Assembly: GCA_046331465.1 (NCBI GenBank)
Contig: JAXLQV010000001.1
Span: 620,001 to 684,000, forward strand
Direction of reading: 5' to 3'
Source of the DNA: UBA5066 sp046331465
GTDB taxonomy: Bacteria > Acidobacteriota > Thermoanaerobaculia > UBA5066
Length of the DNA stretch: 64,000 bases
Shown: positions 1-9,040 of the stretch, piece by piece
How the letters are laid out: the number at the start of each line of letters is the position of its first letter
How positions within the stretch are numbered: position 1 is the stretch's first letter
Notes under the pieces: model-generated
Database searches by the model: none
What the model saw: the letters and a program-made list of their open reading frames with translations, nothing else
What the model was told of the DNA's origin: nothing
Made by a program: the position numbers and the translations under genes

Positions 1-643
1 AACCCCGTCTACGGGATCCTCATCAACCTCGACGCCCTCGAGGCGACGTTCGGCGAGGACCCGCGCTACGTCTCCTTCGTCGCGGCGCTGCGCGAAAGCG
101 CGGAGAGGATCGCGAGCCTCGTGAGCGACCTCAGGGACTACGGCGAGCCGCGGACGCTGAACCCCGAGCCGCACCTCGTGAGGGGCCTCGTCGAGAACGC
201 CGTGAGGGCGTGCGAGAAGCTCGCCGCCGACCGCGGCTGCGCCGTGGCCGTCGAGCTCGAGGATCCCGCGCTCGTCCTCCCGCTCAACGCGCGGCGGATG
301 CACCAGGTCTTCCGGAACCTCCTCGAGAACGCCCTGCTTCACTCCCCGGAGGGGGCGACGGTCCGCGTCGCGGCCCGGAGGACCTTCTCGGACGGCTTCT
401 ACTGGTGGACGTTCGACGTGGAGGACTCCGGCGCCGGCTTCGACGCCGAGACCCTCTCGCGCGGCTTCGAGCCCTTCTTCACGCGGAGGAAGGGCGGGAC
501 CGGCCTCGGGCTCTCCATCGTCAAGCGGGTCGTCGAGGAGCACGGCGGGAGCGTCGAGGCGGCGAACCGCCCCGAGGGGGGGGCCTGCGTCTCGGTCCGA
601 CTCCCGGCCCCGCACCAGCCGCTCCACGGGGCCGGAGGCGCGC

Positions 644-651
<8 letters not shown>
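1..651 (+). CDS. Sensor histidine kinase, C-terminal part (5' end outside window)
   Basis: The reading frame is open from the first base, so the gene is cut by the window edge. The first visible residues (NPVYGILINLDAL) are the segment just after the phospho-accepting His of a HisKA domain. The HATPase_c domain follows with the N box (NLLENALLHSP), G1 box (VEDSGAGF) and G2 box (GTGLGLSIVK). The protein would autophosphorylate and pass phosphate to the regulator encoded directly downstream, with which it overlaps by 8 bases. Its sensor region is not visible, so the signal is unknown; by context the target is the phosphate-related operon starting at 2222. Confidence 0.93.
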
Positions 652-1993
<1,342 letters not shown>

Positions 1994-1999
1994 GCGGAT

Positions 2000-2027
2000 C
2001 ACCGCACGGCGGTGTGCGGGATCCCGC
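2000..2027. promoter_or_regulatory. Two adjacent dyads, candidate enhancer sites for the NtrC-type regulator
   Basis: CACCGC-ACG-GCGGTG (2000-2014) is followed by the perfect palindrome GCGGGATCCCGC (2016-2027). They sit roughly 80-95 bases upstream of the -24 element at 2102, a usual distance for an upstream activating sequence. A further imperfect-spacing dyad, TCGGCA-N9-TGCCGA, lies at 2056-2076. Which dyad is bound cannot be told from sequence; the first could also be an RNA hairpin ending the kinase/regulator transcript. Confidence 0.4.
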
Positions 2028-2100
2028 GCATCGCGGGGCGCGCGGCGGGGGCGGTTCGGCAGAACGGCGATGCCGAGCGGGTTTACTGCGATGCGGCACG

Positions 2101-2115
2101 TGGCTCGCCGATTGC
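2101..2115 (+). promoter_or_regulatory. Sigma-54 promoter of the condensed-phosphate operon
   Basis: TGGCTCGCCGATTGC followed by A matches the -24/-12 consensus (TGGC..G-N4-TTGCW) with exact spacing: GG at 2102-2103 and GC at 2114-2115. The predicted transcript start is near 2127, giving a leader of about 95 bases before the ATG at 2222. The sigma-54 activator gene directly upstream makes this a coherent circuit. Confidence 0.8.
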
Positions 2116-2221
2116 AAACGCTTCGTCGGCTCGGCGCTCGCAGGGGACCGGACGCGATCCGGAACCGCCGAACACCGGGGCTCCCGGCTTCCGGGAGAGA
2201 GAGTCGCGAGGAGGGTTGGGA

Positions 2222-4000
2222 ATGCACAAGAGAGTCGTCTCGGGCCTGGTGGCTCTGGCGCTCCTTCTGGGCTGCGCCGGCGTCGCCGTCGCCGCGGAAG
2301 AAGCCAAGCCGCTCTACGTCCAAACCATCCAGAAATACCGCGCGCCGGCGCTCGACGACGTCGGGGGGCGCGAGTACAAGTTCCTCATCGACCCCGCGAA
2401 GATGAAGGGGAAGCCCGAGGACGCGTTCAAGGACGTCTGGAAGAAGGTCAAGGCGGCGGCAGAGAAGAACGGCTTCACCGTCACCGAGAAGGACAAGAGC
2501 CCCTTCAAGGTCGAGCTCGCGACGAAGGAGTACTTCGACACGGCCGACCAGGCCCTCTACAAGGCGGGCTACCAGATCCGCGTCACGAACAAGTGGGTCG
2601 ACGGCAAGCCCGACACCTCCGTCGCCGTCAACGTGAAGGCCGTCAAGGAGGACGCGAGGCTCGTCATGGCCGCGCCCCTCGCGGTCAAGGGCGGCTCGAA
2701 GGTGAAGGTCGAGGCCGAGGGGAACGTCGGCATGGGCCCCGGCGGCCAGCTCCGGGAGTACATCGAGAAGGGCGTCACCTTCACCGTCGGGGCCGACGAG
2801 CTCGGGAAGATGGCGACGCTCGGGGACTTCGGCAAGTTCGTCCCCGAGCTCCTCGCCGCCGGCGTCCCCGCCGACGCGAAGCTCGTCGACAAGAAGTCGT
2901 TCACGTACCGGGTCAAGCCCGGCGCCGTCGTCCTTCCGGGCACGGAGCCGTGCGGCGTCTCGATGGAGGCGTTCGCCGAGAAGGAGGGCGGGACGCCCTT
3001 CCTCTGGGACTTCTCCTACGGCTACGGCGACCTCTACTTCTACGACATCGCCCAGGTCCACGCCGCCGGCGAGCAGTTCCTCCTGAAGGTCCTCCACGGC
3101 GACCTGAAGGACCTCGCGATCCCCGAGGCGGAGAAGTGGGGCGGCTCGAAGGTCCGGAAGATCTGGAACCGGCCGATCGTCGCGGGCGCCGCCGCCGCGG
3201 CCGCCGGGCGACCGGTCGACCCGCTCGACGACCTCTACGGCGTCGCCTCCCCGCCGGCCTACATCAAGCACTACGAGGCCGACAAGGACGGCAAGGTCCT
3301 CGTCAACCCCTACCTCCAGGTCGCGACGAAGGCGTTCCCGGCGGTCCTCGACTCGAAGCAGGCGCCCTACAACTGGGTCATCGACGAGCAGGGGCGCGTG
3401 ACGATCATCCCCGAGGCGGCCCACCCGCTCGGCCGGACGTACGCGAACGGCTTCTTCCGCCCCGAGGACAAGTCGCAGAGGAAGCCCGGCACGCGAGAGA
3501 ACTACGGCCACGTCTCCTCCCTCGGCGGCGGCCCCGGCCGGATCAGCGGCGAGATCCTCTGGGACAAGGAGTCGAAGAGCTGGGTCGTCAACAACAAGTC
3601 GGGCCGGTACAGCAAGCACAACACCGACCGGACGCCCCAGCAGCTCACGAACGCCGCGAAGCTCATTCGCTCGGTCGTCGACACCGGCGGCGCCCCGTGG
3701 GGCCCGGTCCTCTACCTCCTCGAGTACGGCCCGGAGCCGGTCCGCGAAGAGCTCGAGAAGCGCCCTGACCTCGCCTACGACGACCCCGTCAAGAAGAGCC
3801 GCCCGAACGTGACCGTCCTCGCCGGCGCGCCCGACGCCGTCAAGGCCGAGGGCGAGATCGCCGCCGTCGCGGCGCCCGCCGCGGCGCCGGTCGCCGTGGC
3901 CGAGGCCCCGAAGGCGGACAAGCCCGCCGCCGCCCCGGCGCCCGCCGACCCGGCCAAGCCGAAGAAGCCCAAGGCCGCCCACAACGACGACCCGTCCTGA
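2222..4000 (+). CDS. Secreted CYTH-like domain fused to an unknown NNKSGRY domain
   Basis: 592 residues from ATG 2222, preceded by GAGGAGG; the frame runs further upstream but has neither a ribosome site nor a signal peptide there. Residues 1-25 are a signal peptide (ALALLLGCAGVAVAA). Residues about 46-315 read like a CYTH/triphosphate-tunnel fold: REYKFLID (E51, K53; the first Glu of ExExK is Gly), KEYFDTADQALYKAGYQIRV, then VAVNVKAVK. Residues about 330-536 are a separate domain, roughly 60% identical by eye to the stand-alone protein at 12661, with VNNKSGRY near 456. The tail (540-592) is Ala/Pro/Lys-rich. It is the first gene of the sigma-54 operon, ahead of an exported pyrophosphatase. 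A periplasmic phosphoanhydride-binding or hydrolysing role is inferred; the CYTH call needs structural confirmation. Confidence 0.7.
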   Translation: MHKRVVSGLVALALLLGCAGVAVAAEEAKPLYVQTIQKYRAPALDDVGGREYKFLIDPAKMKGKPEDAFKDVWKKVKAAAEKNGFTVTEKDKSPFKVELATKEYFDTADQALYKAGYQIRVTNKWVDGKPDTSVAVNVKAVKEDARLVMAAPLAVKGGSKVKVEAEGNVGMGPGGQLREYIEKGVTFTVGADELGKMATLGDFGKFVPELLAAGVPADAKLVDKKSFTYRVKPGAVVLPGTEPCGVSMEAFAEKEGGTPFLWDFSYGYGDLYFYDIAQVHAAGEQFLLKVLHGDLKDLAIPEAEKWGGSKVRKIWNRPIVAGAAAAAAGRPVDPLDDLYGVASPPAYIKHYEADKDGKVLVNPYLQVATKAFPAVLDSKQAPYNWVIDEQGRVTIIPEAAHPLGRTYANGFFRPEDKSQRKPGTRENYGHVSSLGGGPGRISGEILWDKESKSWVVNNKSGRYSKHNTDRTPQQLTNAAKLIRSVVDTGGAPWGPVLYLLEYGPEPVREELEKRPDLAYDDPVKKSRPNVTVLAGAPDAVKAEGEIAAVAAPAAAPVAVAEAPKADKPAAAPAPADPAKPKKPKAAHNDDPS

Positions 4001-4043
4001 GCGCCGGGCGATGCGTGAAGACAGGACAAGGAGCCGAGAGACC

Positions 4044-4808
4044 ATGAAGAAATCCCCGCTCGCCGCGCTCTCGCTGGCGCTCGTCCTCGCGATGGCCGCG
4101 TTCGCTCCGGCCGTCGCGGCCGACGACGTGACCCCCTTCGTCTCGGTGCTGAAGGGCGACGCCAACTTCATGAGCGGCTACGACCCGGTGAACCTCGACG
4201 GGACGATCAACGCCGTCGTCGAGATCCCCGCCGGGACGACGGCCAAGTACGACACGAACGTGAACACCGGGATGATCGAGCTCGAGCAGAAGAACGGGAA
4301 GCCCCGGTTCGTCCAGTACCTCGGCTACCCGTGCAACTACGGGCACGTCCCCCGCTCCATCCTCCTGAAGAGCAAGGGGGGCGACGGCGACGCGCTCGAC
4401 GTCTGCGTCCTCGGCCCGGTCATGTCGACCGGCGCCGTCGTAAAGGCGCGGGCCATCGGAGTGCTGACGCTCCTCGACAACGGCGAGGTCGACGACAAGC
4501 TCATCGCGGTCGCCCAGACCGGCCCGTTCGCGACGGTGAGCAGCATCTCCGACCTCGACAAGCGCTTCCCGGGCGTCACCGCGATCCTCCAGACCTGGTT
4601 CACGTCCTACAAGGGCTACGGCAAGGACGGGAAGCTCCAGCTCAGCTCGCCGGGCTTCAAGGGCCGGGCCGCCGCGATCAAGACGGTCGGCGACGCCGTC
4701 CTCGACTTCGAGACCTCGGTCGTGACCGACGCCGACCGGCGGCCCCTCGACGAGAAGGGGAACCCCTACCTCTACCGCTGGCCCGGTGCCAAGAACATCG
4801 GCGAATGA
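4044..4808 (+). CDS. Exported family I inorganic pyrophosphatase
   Basis: 254 residues from ATG 4044 (AAGGAG at 4028-4033). Residues 1-26 form a signal peptide (LALVLAMAAFAPAVAA), unusual because family I pyrophosphatases are normally cytosolic. The catalytic core is recognisable: VVEIPAGTTAKYD (59-70), YPCNYGHVPRS (95-105), the metal-binding GDGDALDVCVL (113-123, D114/D116/D119) and EVDDKLIAV (148-156, D150/D151). It would split pyrophosphate to phosphate in the periplasm. A different, unexported pyrophosphatase is encoded at 25037. The stop overlaps an upstream ATG of the next frame (ATGA at 4805), and the porin follows within 30 bases, so they share a transcript. Confidence 0.9.
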   Translation: MKKSPLAALSLALVLAMAAFAPAVAADDVTPFVSVLKGDANFMSGYDPVNLDGTINAVVEIPAGTTAKYDTNVNTGMIELEQKNGKPRFVQYLGYPCNYGHVPRSILLKSKGGDGDALDVCVLGPVMSTGAVVKARAIGVLTLLDNGEVDDKLIAVAQTGPFATVSSISDLDKRFPGVTAILQTWFTSYKGYGKDGKLQLSSPGFKGRAAAIKTVGDAVLDFETSVVTDADRRPLDEKGNPYLYRWPGAKNIGE

Positions 4809-4837
4809 AGATCCCCTTTCATTTTGAGGAGATGCAG

Positions 4838-6199
4838 ATGAAGAAGTCCATGGCAGCCCCGTTGCTCGTCGCGCTGCTGGCGGTTCCCGCCGGCGCCCTG
4901 GCGCAGTCGGACGCGGAGAGGATCAACGACCTCGAGAAGCGTGTCGAGAGCCTCGTCAAGAAGGACAAGGAGCGCACGGCCGCCGAGGAGAAGGCCAAGG
5001 CCGCGAAGGGGACGACCCTCCGCGCCTCCAGCGACAAGGGCAAGCTCGAGTGGACGAGCGCCGACGGCGCGACGAGCTTCCGCCTCGTCGGCCGCATCCA
5101 GTACGACGGCATCGCCTTCTTCGGCGCCGACAACCGCCTCCCGAACGGCTCTGCGATCCGGCGCGCGCGGATCGGCTACAAGGCCCGCATCGCGAAGGAT
5201 TTCGTCTCCGAGTTCGACGTCGACTTCGCCGAGAACGGGACCGACATCAAGGACGCCTTCGTCGGCTACGAGGGCTTCAAGAACAGCCTCATCCAGATCG
5301 GCAACTTCAAGGCGCCGTTCGGCATGGACACGCTGACGTCCTCCAAGGACATCTGGTTCGTCGAGCGCGCCTACCCCGACGCCTGGACCCCCGACCGGCG
5401 CCTCGGGGCCGGCTACCACTACGGCGGCGAGAACTTCTCGGCCGCCGCCGACTTCTTCGGCCAGGCGATCTCGATCGAGGCGACGGGCGTCCGCCAGGGC
5501 TACGGCTGGGCCGCCCGCGGCACGTGGGCCCCGGTCATGAAGTCGGAGACGCGCGCGATCCACATCGGCGCCGCGACGAACATGCGCAAGACCGACGCGG
5601 CCGTCAACGGCAGCGGCACGCTGCCTCCGCCCGCCTGGGCGATCGACTTCTCCTCCAGGCCCGAGGCCACGAAGGCGAGCAAGGCGAAGTTCCTCAACAC
5701 TCCGACGATGCAGAACGTCGCCTGGATCCGGCAGTACGGCGCCGAGCTCGCCGGCGTCTGGGACGCCTTCGCCTGGCAGGCCGAGTACCAGACGACGAGC
5801 GTCGTGCGGCGCGACGGCTTCCCGACCCTCTCCGACCACGGCTTCGACTCCTGGTACGCGCAGGTCTCCTGGGTCATCAGCGGCGGCAAGCGGAAGTACG
5901 AAGCGGCCGACGGGCTCGTCGGGCGCGTCACCCCGTCGGGCAAGGCGGGGGCGTTCGAGCTCCTCGCCCGCTACAGCGAGATGGACCTGAACGACATCAC
6001 CGCGGTCGACCCGATCAAGGGCGGCAGCGCGAAGAACTTCACGGTCGGCCTGAACTGGTATCCGAACTCGAACTTCCGCGTGATGCTCGACTGGACCAAC
6101 GTCAACAACGACGAGTACGCCAAGCCGAAGGCCGTCTACGGCGGAATCGCGAACGACGACTTCGACGAGGTCCAGTTCCGGTTCCAGTTCAACTTCTAG
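4838..6199 (+). CDS. OprO/OprP-type outer-membrane porin
   Basis: 453 residues. ATG 4838 is chosen over 4805 and 4832 because GAGGAG at 4826-4831 gives a 6-base spacer and the protein then begins with a clean signal peptide (MKKSMAAPLLVALLAVPAGALAQ). A short charged coiled coil follows (about 24-50), as in phosphate-selective porins O and P, then a beta-strand-rich barrel with alternating aromatic residues, ending in the C-terminal Phe (FRFQFNF) of outer-membrane proteins. OprP/OprO import phosphate and polyphosphate in Pseudomonas; the neighbours here support an anion role, but substrate choice cannot be read from the sequence. Confidence 0.88.
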   Translation: MKKSMAAPLLVALLAVPAGALAQSDAERINDLEKRVESLVKKDKERTAAEEKAKAAKGTTLRASSDKGKLEWTSADGATSFRLVGRIQYDGIAFFGADNRLPNGSAIRRARIGYKARIAKDFVSEFDVDFAENGTDIKDAFVGYEGFKNSLIQIGNFKAPFGMDTLTSSKDIWFVERAYPDAWTPDRRLGAGYHYGGENFSAAADFFGQAISIEATGVRQGYGWAARGTWAPVMKSETRAIHIGAATNMRKTDAAVNGSGTLPPPAWAIDFSSRPEATKASKAKFLNTPTMQNVAWIRQYGAELAGVWDAFAWQAEYQTTSVVRRDGFPTLSDHGFDSWYAQVSWVISGGKRKYEAADGLVGRVTPSGKAGAFELLARYSEMDLNDITAVDPIKGGSAKNFTVGLNWYPNSNFRVMLDWTNVNNDEYAKPKAVYGGIANDDFDEVQFRFQFNF

Positions 6200-6215
6200 G
6201 AAAGCCCGGCCGGAC

Positions 6216-6250
6216 GGCCGCAGGGGCTCCCGCGCGGCGCCCCTGCGGCC
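6216..6250 (+). terminator. GC-rich hairpin behind the porin, possible attenuator
   Basis: Perfect 12-bp arms GGCCGCAGGGGC (6216-6227) and GCCCCTGCGGCC (6239-6250) enclose an 11-base loop. No T-run follows, so it may reduce rather than stop transcription, or protect the 3' end of the upstream message. It separates the three exported products from the cytosolic protein at 6311. Confidence 0.5.
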
Positions 6251-6310
6251 CCGTACCGTCAACGCAACCGCGGTCGGGCCTTCCCGCCGCCCGTGCCAGG
6301 AGTCTTCAAC

Positions 6311-6913
6311 ATGAGCAACGCGGCCCCCGTGATCATCCCCCGCTGGGAATACAGGACGTTCGGCGAGAGCTTCGGCGAGGCCGAGGCGAACATCCGCTCC
6401 CACGGCGAGGCGAAGGCGCGCTCGAGCGCCGAGACCTACATCATCTCGTCCGAGAGCCCGAACAACACCAAGATCCGCGACGGGCTGATGGACATCAAGA
6501 AGCTCGAGAACGTCAACGGCGACACGCTCGAGCAGTGGAACCCCGTCCTGAAGTCGGGCTTCCCTCTGACGAAGGAGGTCCTCGCCCAGGTCGCCGCGGC
6601 GTGGGGCGTCGAGCTCCCCGCCCTCTCCCGCGACGGCTACTCCCTCGACGAGTTCCTCGGCGAGGTCGTCGGCGCCCACCCGAAGCTCCGCGCGATCGCG
6701 GTCGGCAAGGAGCGCTTCGGCCTCACGGTCGACGGCTGCATCGTCGAGCTCGCGAACCTGACGTTCGACGGCACGCCGATCCGGACGGCCGCGGTCGAGC
6801 ACGAGGACCCGGCCCTCGTCATCGCCACGGTGAGGAAGCTCGGCCTCGACAAGTACCCGAACACGAACTACATCAAGGCGCTGAAGCGCTTCGCCGCGGT
6901 GCCGGTCGTCTGA
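6311..6913 (+). CDS. Divergent CYTH-like cytosolic protein
   Basis: 200 residues from ATG 6311, with AGGAG at 6298-6302 (8-base spacer); a GTG at 6293 is in frame but lacks a ribosome site. There is no signal peptide or membrane segment. The strand order resembles a CYTH tunnel: RWEYRTFG (11-18), SAETYIIS (39-46), KIRDGLMDIKKLE (54-66), LEQWNPVLK (73-81), FGLTVDGCIVELANLTFDG (136-154), RTAAVEHEDPALV (158-170), then NTNYIKALKRF at the end. The classic ExExK is not present (WEYR instead). It lies between a porin and a canonical CYTH gene, so a nucleotide, triphosphate or polyphosphate ligand is a reasonable inference. The family was not otherwise recognised. Confidence 0.6.
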   Translation: MSNAAPVIIPRWEYRTFGESFGEAEANIRSHGEAKARSSAETYIISSESPNNTKIRDGLMDIKKLENVNGDTLEQWNPVLKSGFPLTKEVLAQVAAAWGVELPALSRDGYSLDEFLGEVVGAHPKLRAIAVGKERFGLTVDGCIVELANLTFDGTPIRTAAVEHEDPALVIATVRKLGLDKYPNTNYIKALKRFAAVPVV

Positions 6914-6937
6914 CCGCGCGGCGTCCCTCCTCCTCCC

Positions 6938-6970
6938 GGCGGGCGCGGGACGGCCGCGCCCGCCCCTTTT
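6938..6970 (+). terminator. Intrinsic terminator of the sigma-54 operon
   Basis: Eleven-bp arms GGCGGGCGCGG (6938-6948) and CCGCGCCCGCC (6954-6964) with loop GACGG, followed by CCTTTT. It directly follows the 6311 gene and divides the exported/CYTH-like operon from the transport operon starting at 6993. Confidence 0.8.
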
Positions 6971-6992
6971 CGGCATACGACGGAGGTCGAAG

Positions 6993-7457
6993 ATGGGCAA
7001 GGAAATCGAACGCAAGTTCCTCGTGAAGGGCGCCGCCTGGAAGGCGCTCGCCCCGGGGACGGTCTACCGGCAGGGGTACCTCTCGACCGTGAAGGAGCGG
7101 ACGGTCCGCGTCCGGACGGTCGGCGAGAAGGGCTTCCTGACGATCAAGGGCGTCACGACGGGCGTGACCCGCGCGGAGTTCGAGTACGAGGTCCCCGCGG
7201 CCGACGCGAACGCGATGCTCGACGGGCTCTGCGAGAAGCCGCTCGTCGAGAAGACGCGCTACAAGATCCCGCTCGACGGCTACACCTGGGAGGTCGACGA
7301 GTTCCACGGGGACAACGACGGCCTCGTCGTGGCGGAAGTCGAGCTGAAGAGCGCCGACGAGAAGCCCCCTCTCCCGGAGTGGGTCGGCGAGGACGTCTCC
7401 TCGGACCCGCGCTACTTCAACTCGAACCTGGTGAAGAAGCCGTTCAAGACCTGGTGA
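6993..7457 (+). CDS. CYTH domain protein (triphosphate tunnel metalloenzyme)
   Basis: 154 residues, the size of the short bacterial CYTH proteins such as the Nitrosomonas inorganic triphosphatase. The diagnostic ExExK is intact at E4-E6-K8 (KEIERKFLV). Further tunnel residues are visible: YLSTVKERTVRVRTVGEKGFLTIKG, RAEFEYEV, KTRYKI, WEVDEFHG and VVAEVELK. Family members hydrolyse inorganic triphosphate or make cAMP; the phosphate setting favours triphosphatase, but this is inference. GGAGG at 6982-6986 supports the start. It sits just behind the terminator at 6970, so it probably has its own promoter, and only 4 bases separate it from the transporter. Confidence 0.92.
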   Translation: MGKEIERKFLVKGAAWKALAPGTVYRQGYLSTVKERTVRVRTVGEKGFLTIKGVTTGVTRAEFEYEVPAADANAMLDGLCEKPLVEKTRYKIPLDGYTWEVDEFHGDNDGLVVAEVELKSADEKPPLPEWVGEDVSSDPRYFNSNLVKKPFKTW

Positions 7458-7461
7458 GAAG

Positions 7462-9039
7462 ATGGGGGCGGAAGCGGCGGTGATGACCGGTGAGGCGGGC
7501 CCGAACCACCACGATCGGCTGAAGGACCTGCTCGACCTCTCGAAGACGAAGTTCTCCGCCGCCCCGAAGGGGGACCTGACCCCCTCGGAGCGGTGGATGA
7601 AGTACCTCGGCTTCCCGGGAGGCCTCGCCGTCTTCGCCGCGGTCTTCTTCATGCCGGCCCCGGCCGGCCTCACCGCGGCGGGGCAGGCGGCCCTCGCCTG
7701 CTTCCTCCTCGCCCTCATCTGGTGGGTGACGGAGCCCGTCCCGACGTTCGTCACGTCGCTGACGCTGATGGTCCTCCTCGTCTTCCTCGACGTGAGGCCC
7801 AGCGACGACGTCCTCGGGGTCCTCGGGCTCGACGTCATCTGGCTCAACGTGATGGCGTTCGTCCTGAGCTCGATCCTGATCAAGACGAACCTGGCCAAGC
7901 GGCTCGCGCTCGGCCTCGTCTCCCGCTGGGGGACGCGCGCGATCCCGACGCTCCTCGCGTTCCTCGTCCTCCAGCTCGCGCTCGCGCCGCTCATCCCCGC
8001 GACGGCGGCCCGGTCGGTCATCACGCTGCCGATCCTCCTCGTCGTCTCGGCGGTCTACGGCGCGAGCGCGGAGAAGCCGAACAACGTCGGGCGGAACCTC
8101 TTCCTCCAGAGCCTGATGGGGATCAACATCTTCTCCTCCGGCTTCATGACGGGGAGCACGGCGAACCTGATCGCGCTGTCGTTCCTCTTCGGGATGGCCG
8201 GGAAGAAGGTCTACTACACCGACTGGCTCTTCGCCTCCCTCCCGGTCGCGCTCACCGCGATGGCGATCTGCGGCTGGATCGGGCCGAAGCTCCTCTTCCG
8301 GATCGAGCCGGAGAACCAGACGCCGCGGATCGCGGGCGGCATGGAGACGTTCAAGGCCGAGCTCGCGAGCCTCGGGCCGCTCTCCTTCGAGGAGAAGAGG
8401 GGCGCCGCGATCTTCGGCGTCGTCATCTTCCTCTGGGTCACGGACCGCTTCCACATGGGGTGGTTCGGCTTCGAGGTCAGCCCCGTCCTCGCGGCGATCG
8501 TCGGCGGGATCCTCGCGTTCCTCCCGCGGATCGGGCTCCTGAAGTGGAGCGAGGCGGACATCCCCTGGAACCTGATGCTCTTCAGCGCCGGCGCCTACGC
8601 GGGCGGGCTCGCGCTCGACGCGACGGGCGCGGCGCGCTGGGTCATCGGAAAGATCTTCGCGGCGGCGAGCTTCGGGCCGGGGACGAGCTTCTGGCCCGTC
8701 TACATGGCCGTCATCGCGATCAACCTGATCTCGCACTATTTCTTCACGTCGAAGACGATGCGGACGATCATCATGATCCCGTTCGTCATCGGGATCGCCC
8801 AGCAGCTCGGGTGGAACCCGGTCTGGCTCGCGCTGCCGTCGGCGTTCACGATCGACTGGGTCATCGGCCTCCCGATCAGCGGGAAGCCGAACGTCATCTT
8901 CCTGACGACGGGGCAGTACTCGGTCCTCGACAACGTCAAGTACGGCGCGGTGATGACGGTCGTGGCGATCCTCCTCTTCTGGGCCTTCGGCTTCACGTGG
9001 TTCCGCGTCCTCGGCGTGACGCCGGGGTTCGGGAGCTGA
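7462..9039 (+). CDS. DASS (SLC13) family sodium-coupled anion transporter
   Basis: 525 residues with about 11-13 hydrophobic segments and a soluble N-terminal stretch (about 45 residues). The first half carries TGSTANLIALSF, the substrate/Na-binding SNT-type loop; the second half carries GLPISGKPNVIF in the equivalent place. Family members move di- and tricarboxylates, sulfate or phosphate with Na+. The position between a CYTH protein and phosphate transport genes suggests an inorganic anion, but the substrate cannot be assigned. A second ATG at 7483 is a possible alternative start. The next gene begins one base after the stop. Confidence 0.88.
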   Translation: MGAEAAVMTGEAGPNHHDRLKDLLDLSKTKFSAAPKGDLTPSERWMKYLGFPGGLAVFAAVFFMPAPAGLTAAGQAALACFLLALIWWVTEPVPTFVTSLTLMVLLVFLDVRPSDDVLGVLGLDVIWLNVMAFVLSSILIKTNLAKRLALGLVSRWGTRAIPTLLAFLVLQLALAPLIPATAARSVITLPILLVVSAVYGASAEKPNNVGRNLFLQSLMGINIFSSGFMTGSTANLIALSFLFGMAGKKVYYTDWLFASLPVALTAMAICGWIGPKLLFRIEPENQTPRIAGGMETFKAELASLGPLSFEEKRGAAIFGVVIFLWVTDRFHMGWFGFEVSPVLAAIVGGILAFLPRIGLLKWSEADIPWNLMLFSAGAYAGGLALDATGAARWVIGKIFAAASFGPGTSFWPVYMAVIAINLISHYFFTSKTMRTIIMIPFVIGIAQQLGWNPVWLALPSAFTIDWVIGLPISGKPNVIFLTTGQYSVLDNVKYGAVMTVVAILLFWAFGFTWFRVLGVTPGFGS

Positions 9040-9040
9040 G

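Noticed and set aside
2222..4000. The CYTH-like/NNKSGRY fusion as an artefact of two genes joined by a frameshift
   Set aside because: The frame is continuous with a natural Ala/Gly linker (about 318-330), there is no internal ribosome site or signal peptide, and base composition does not change at the joint.
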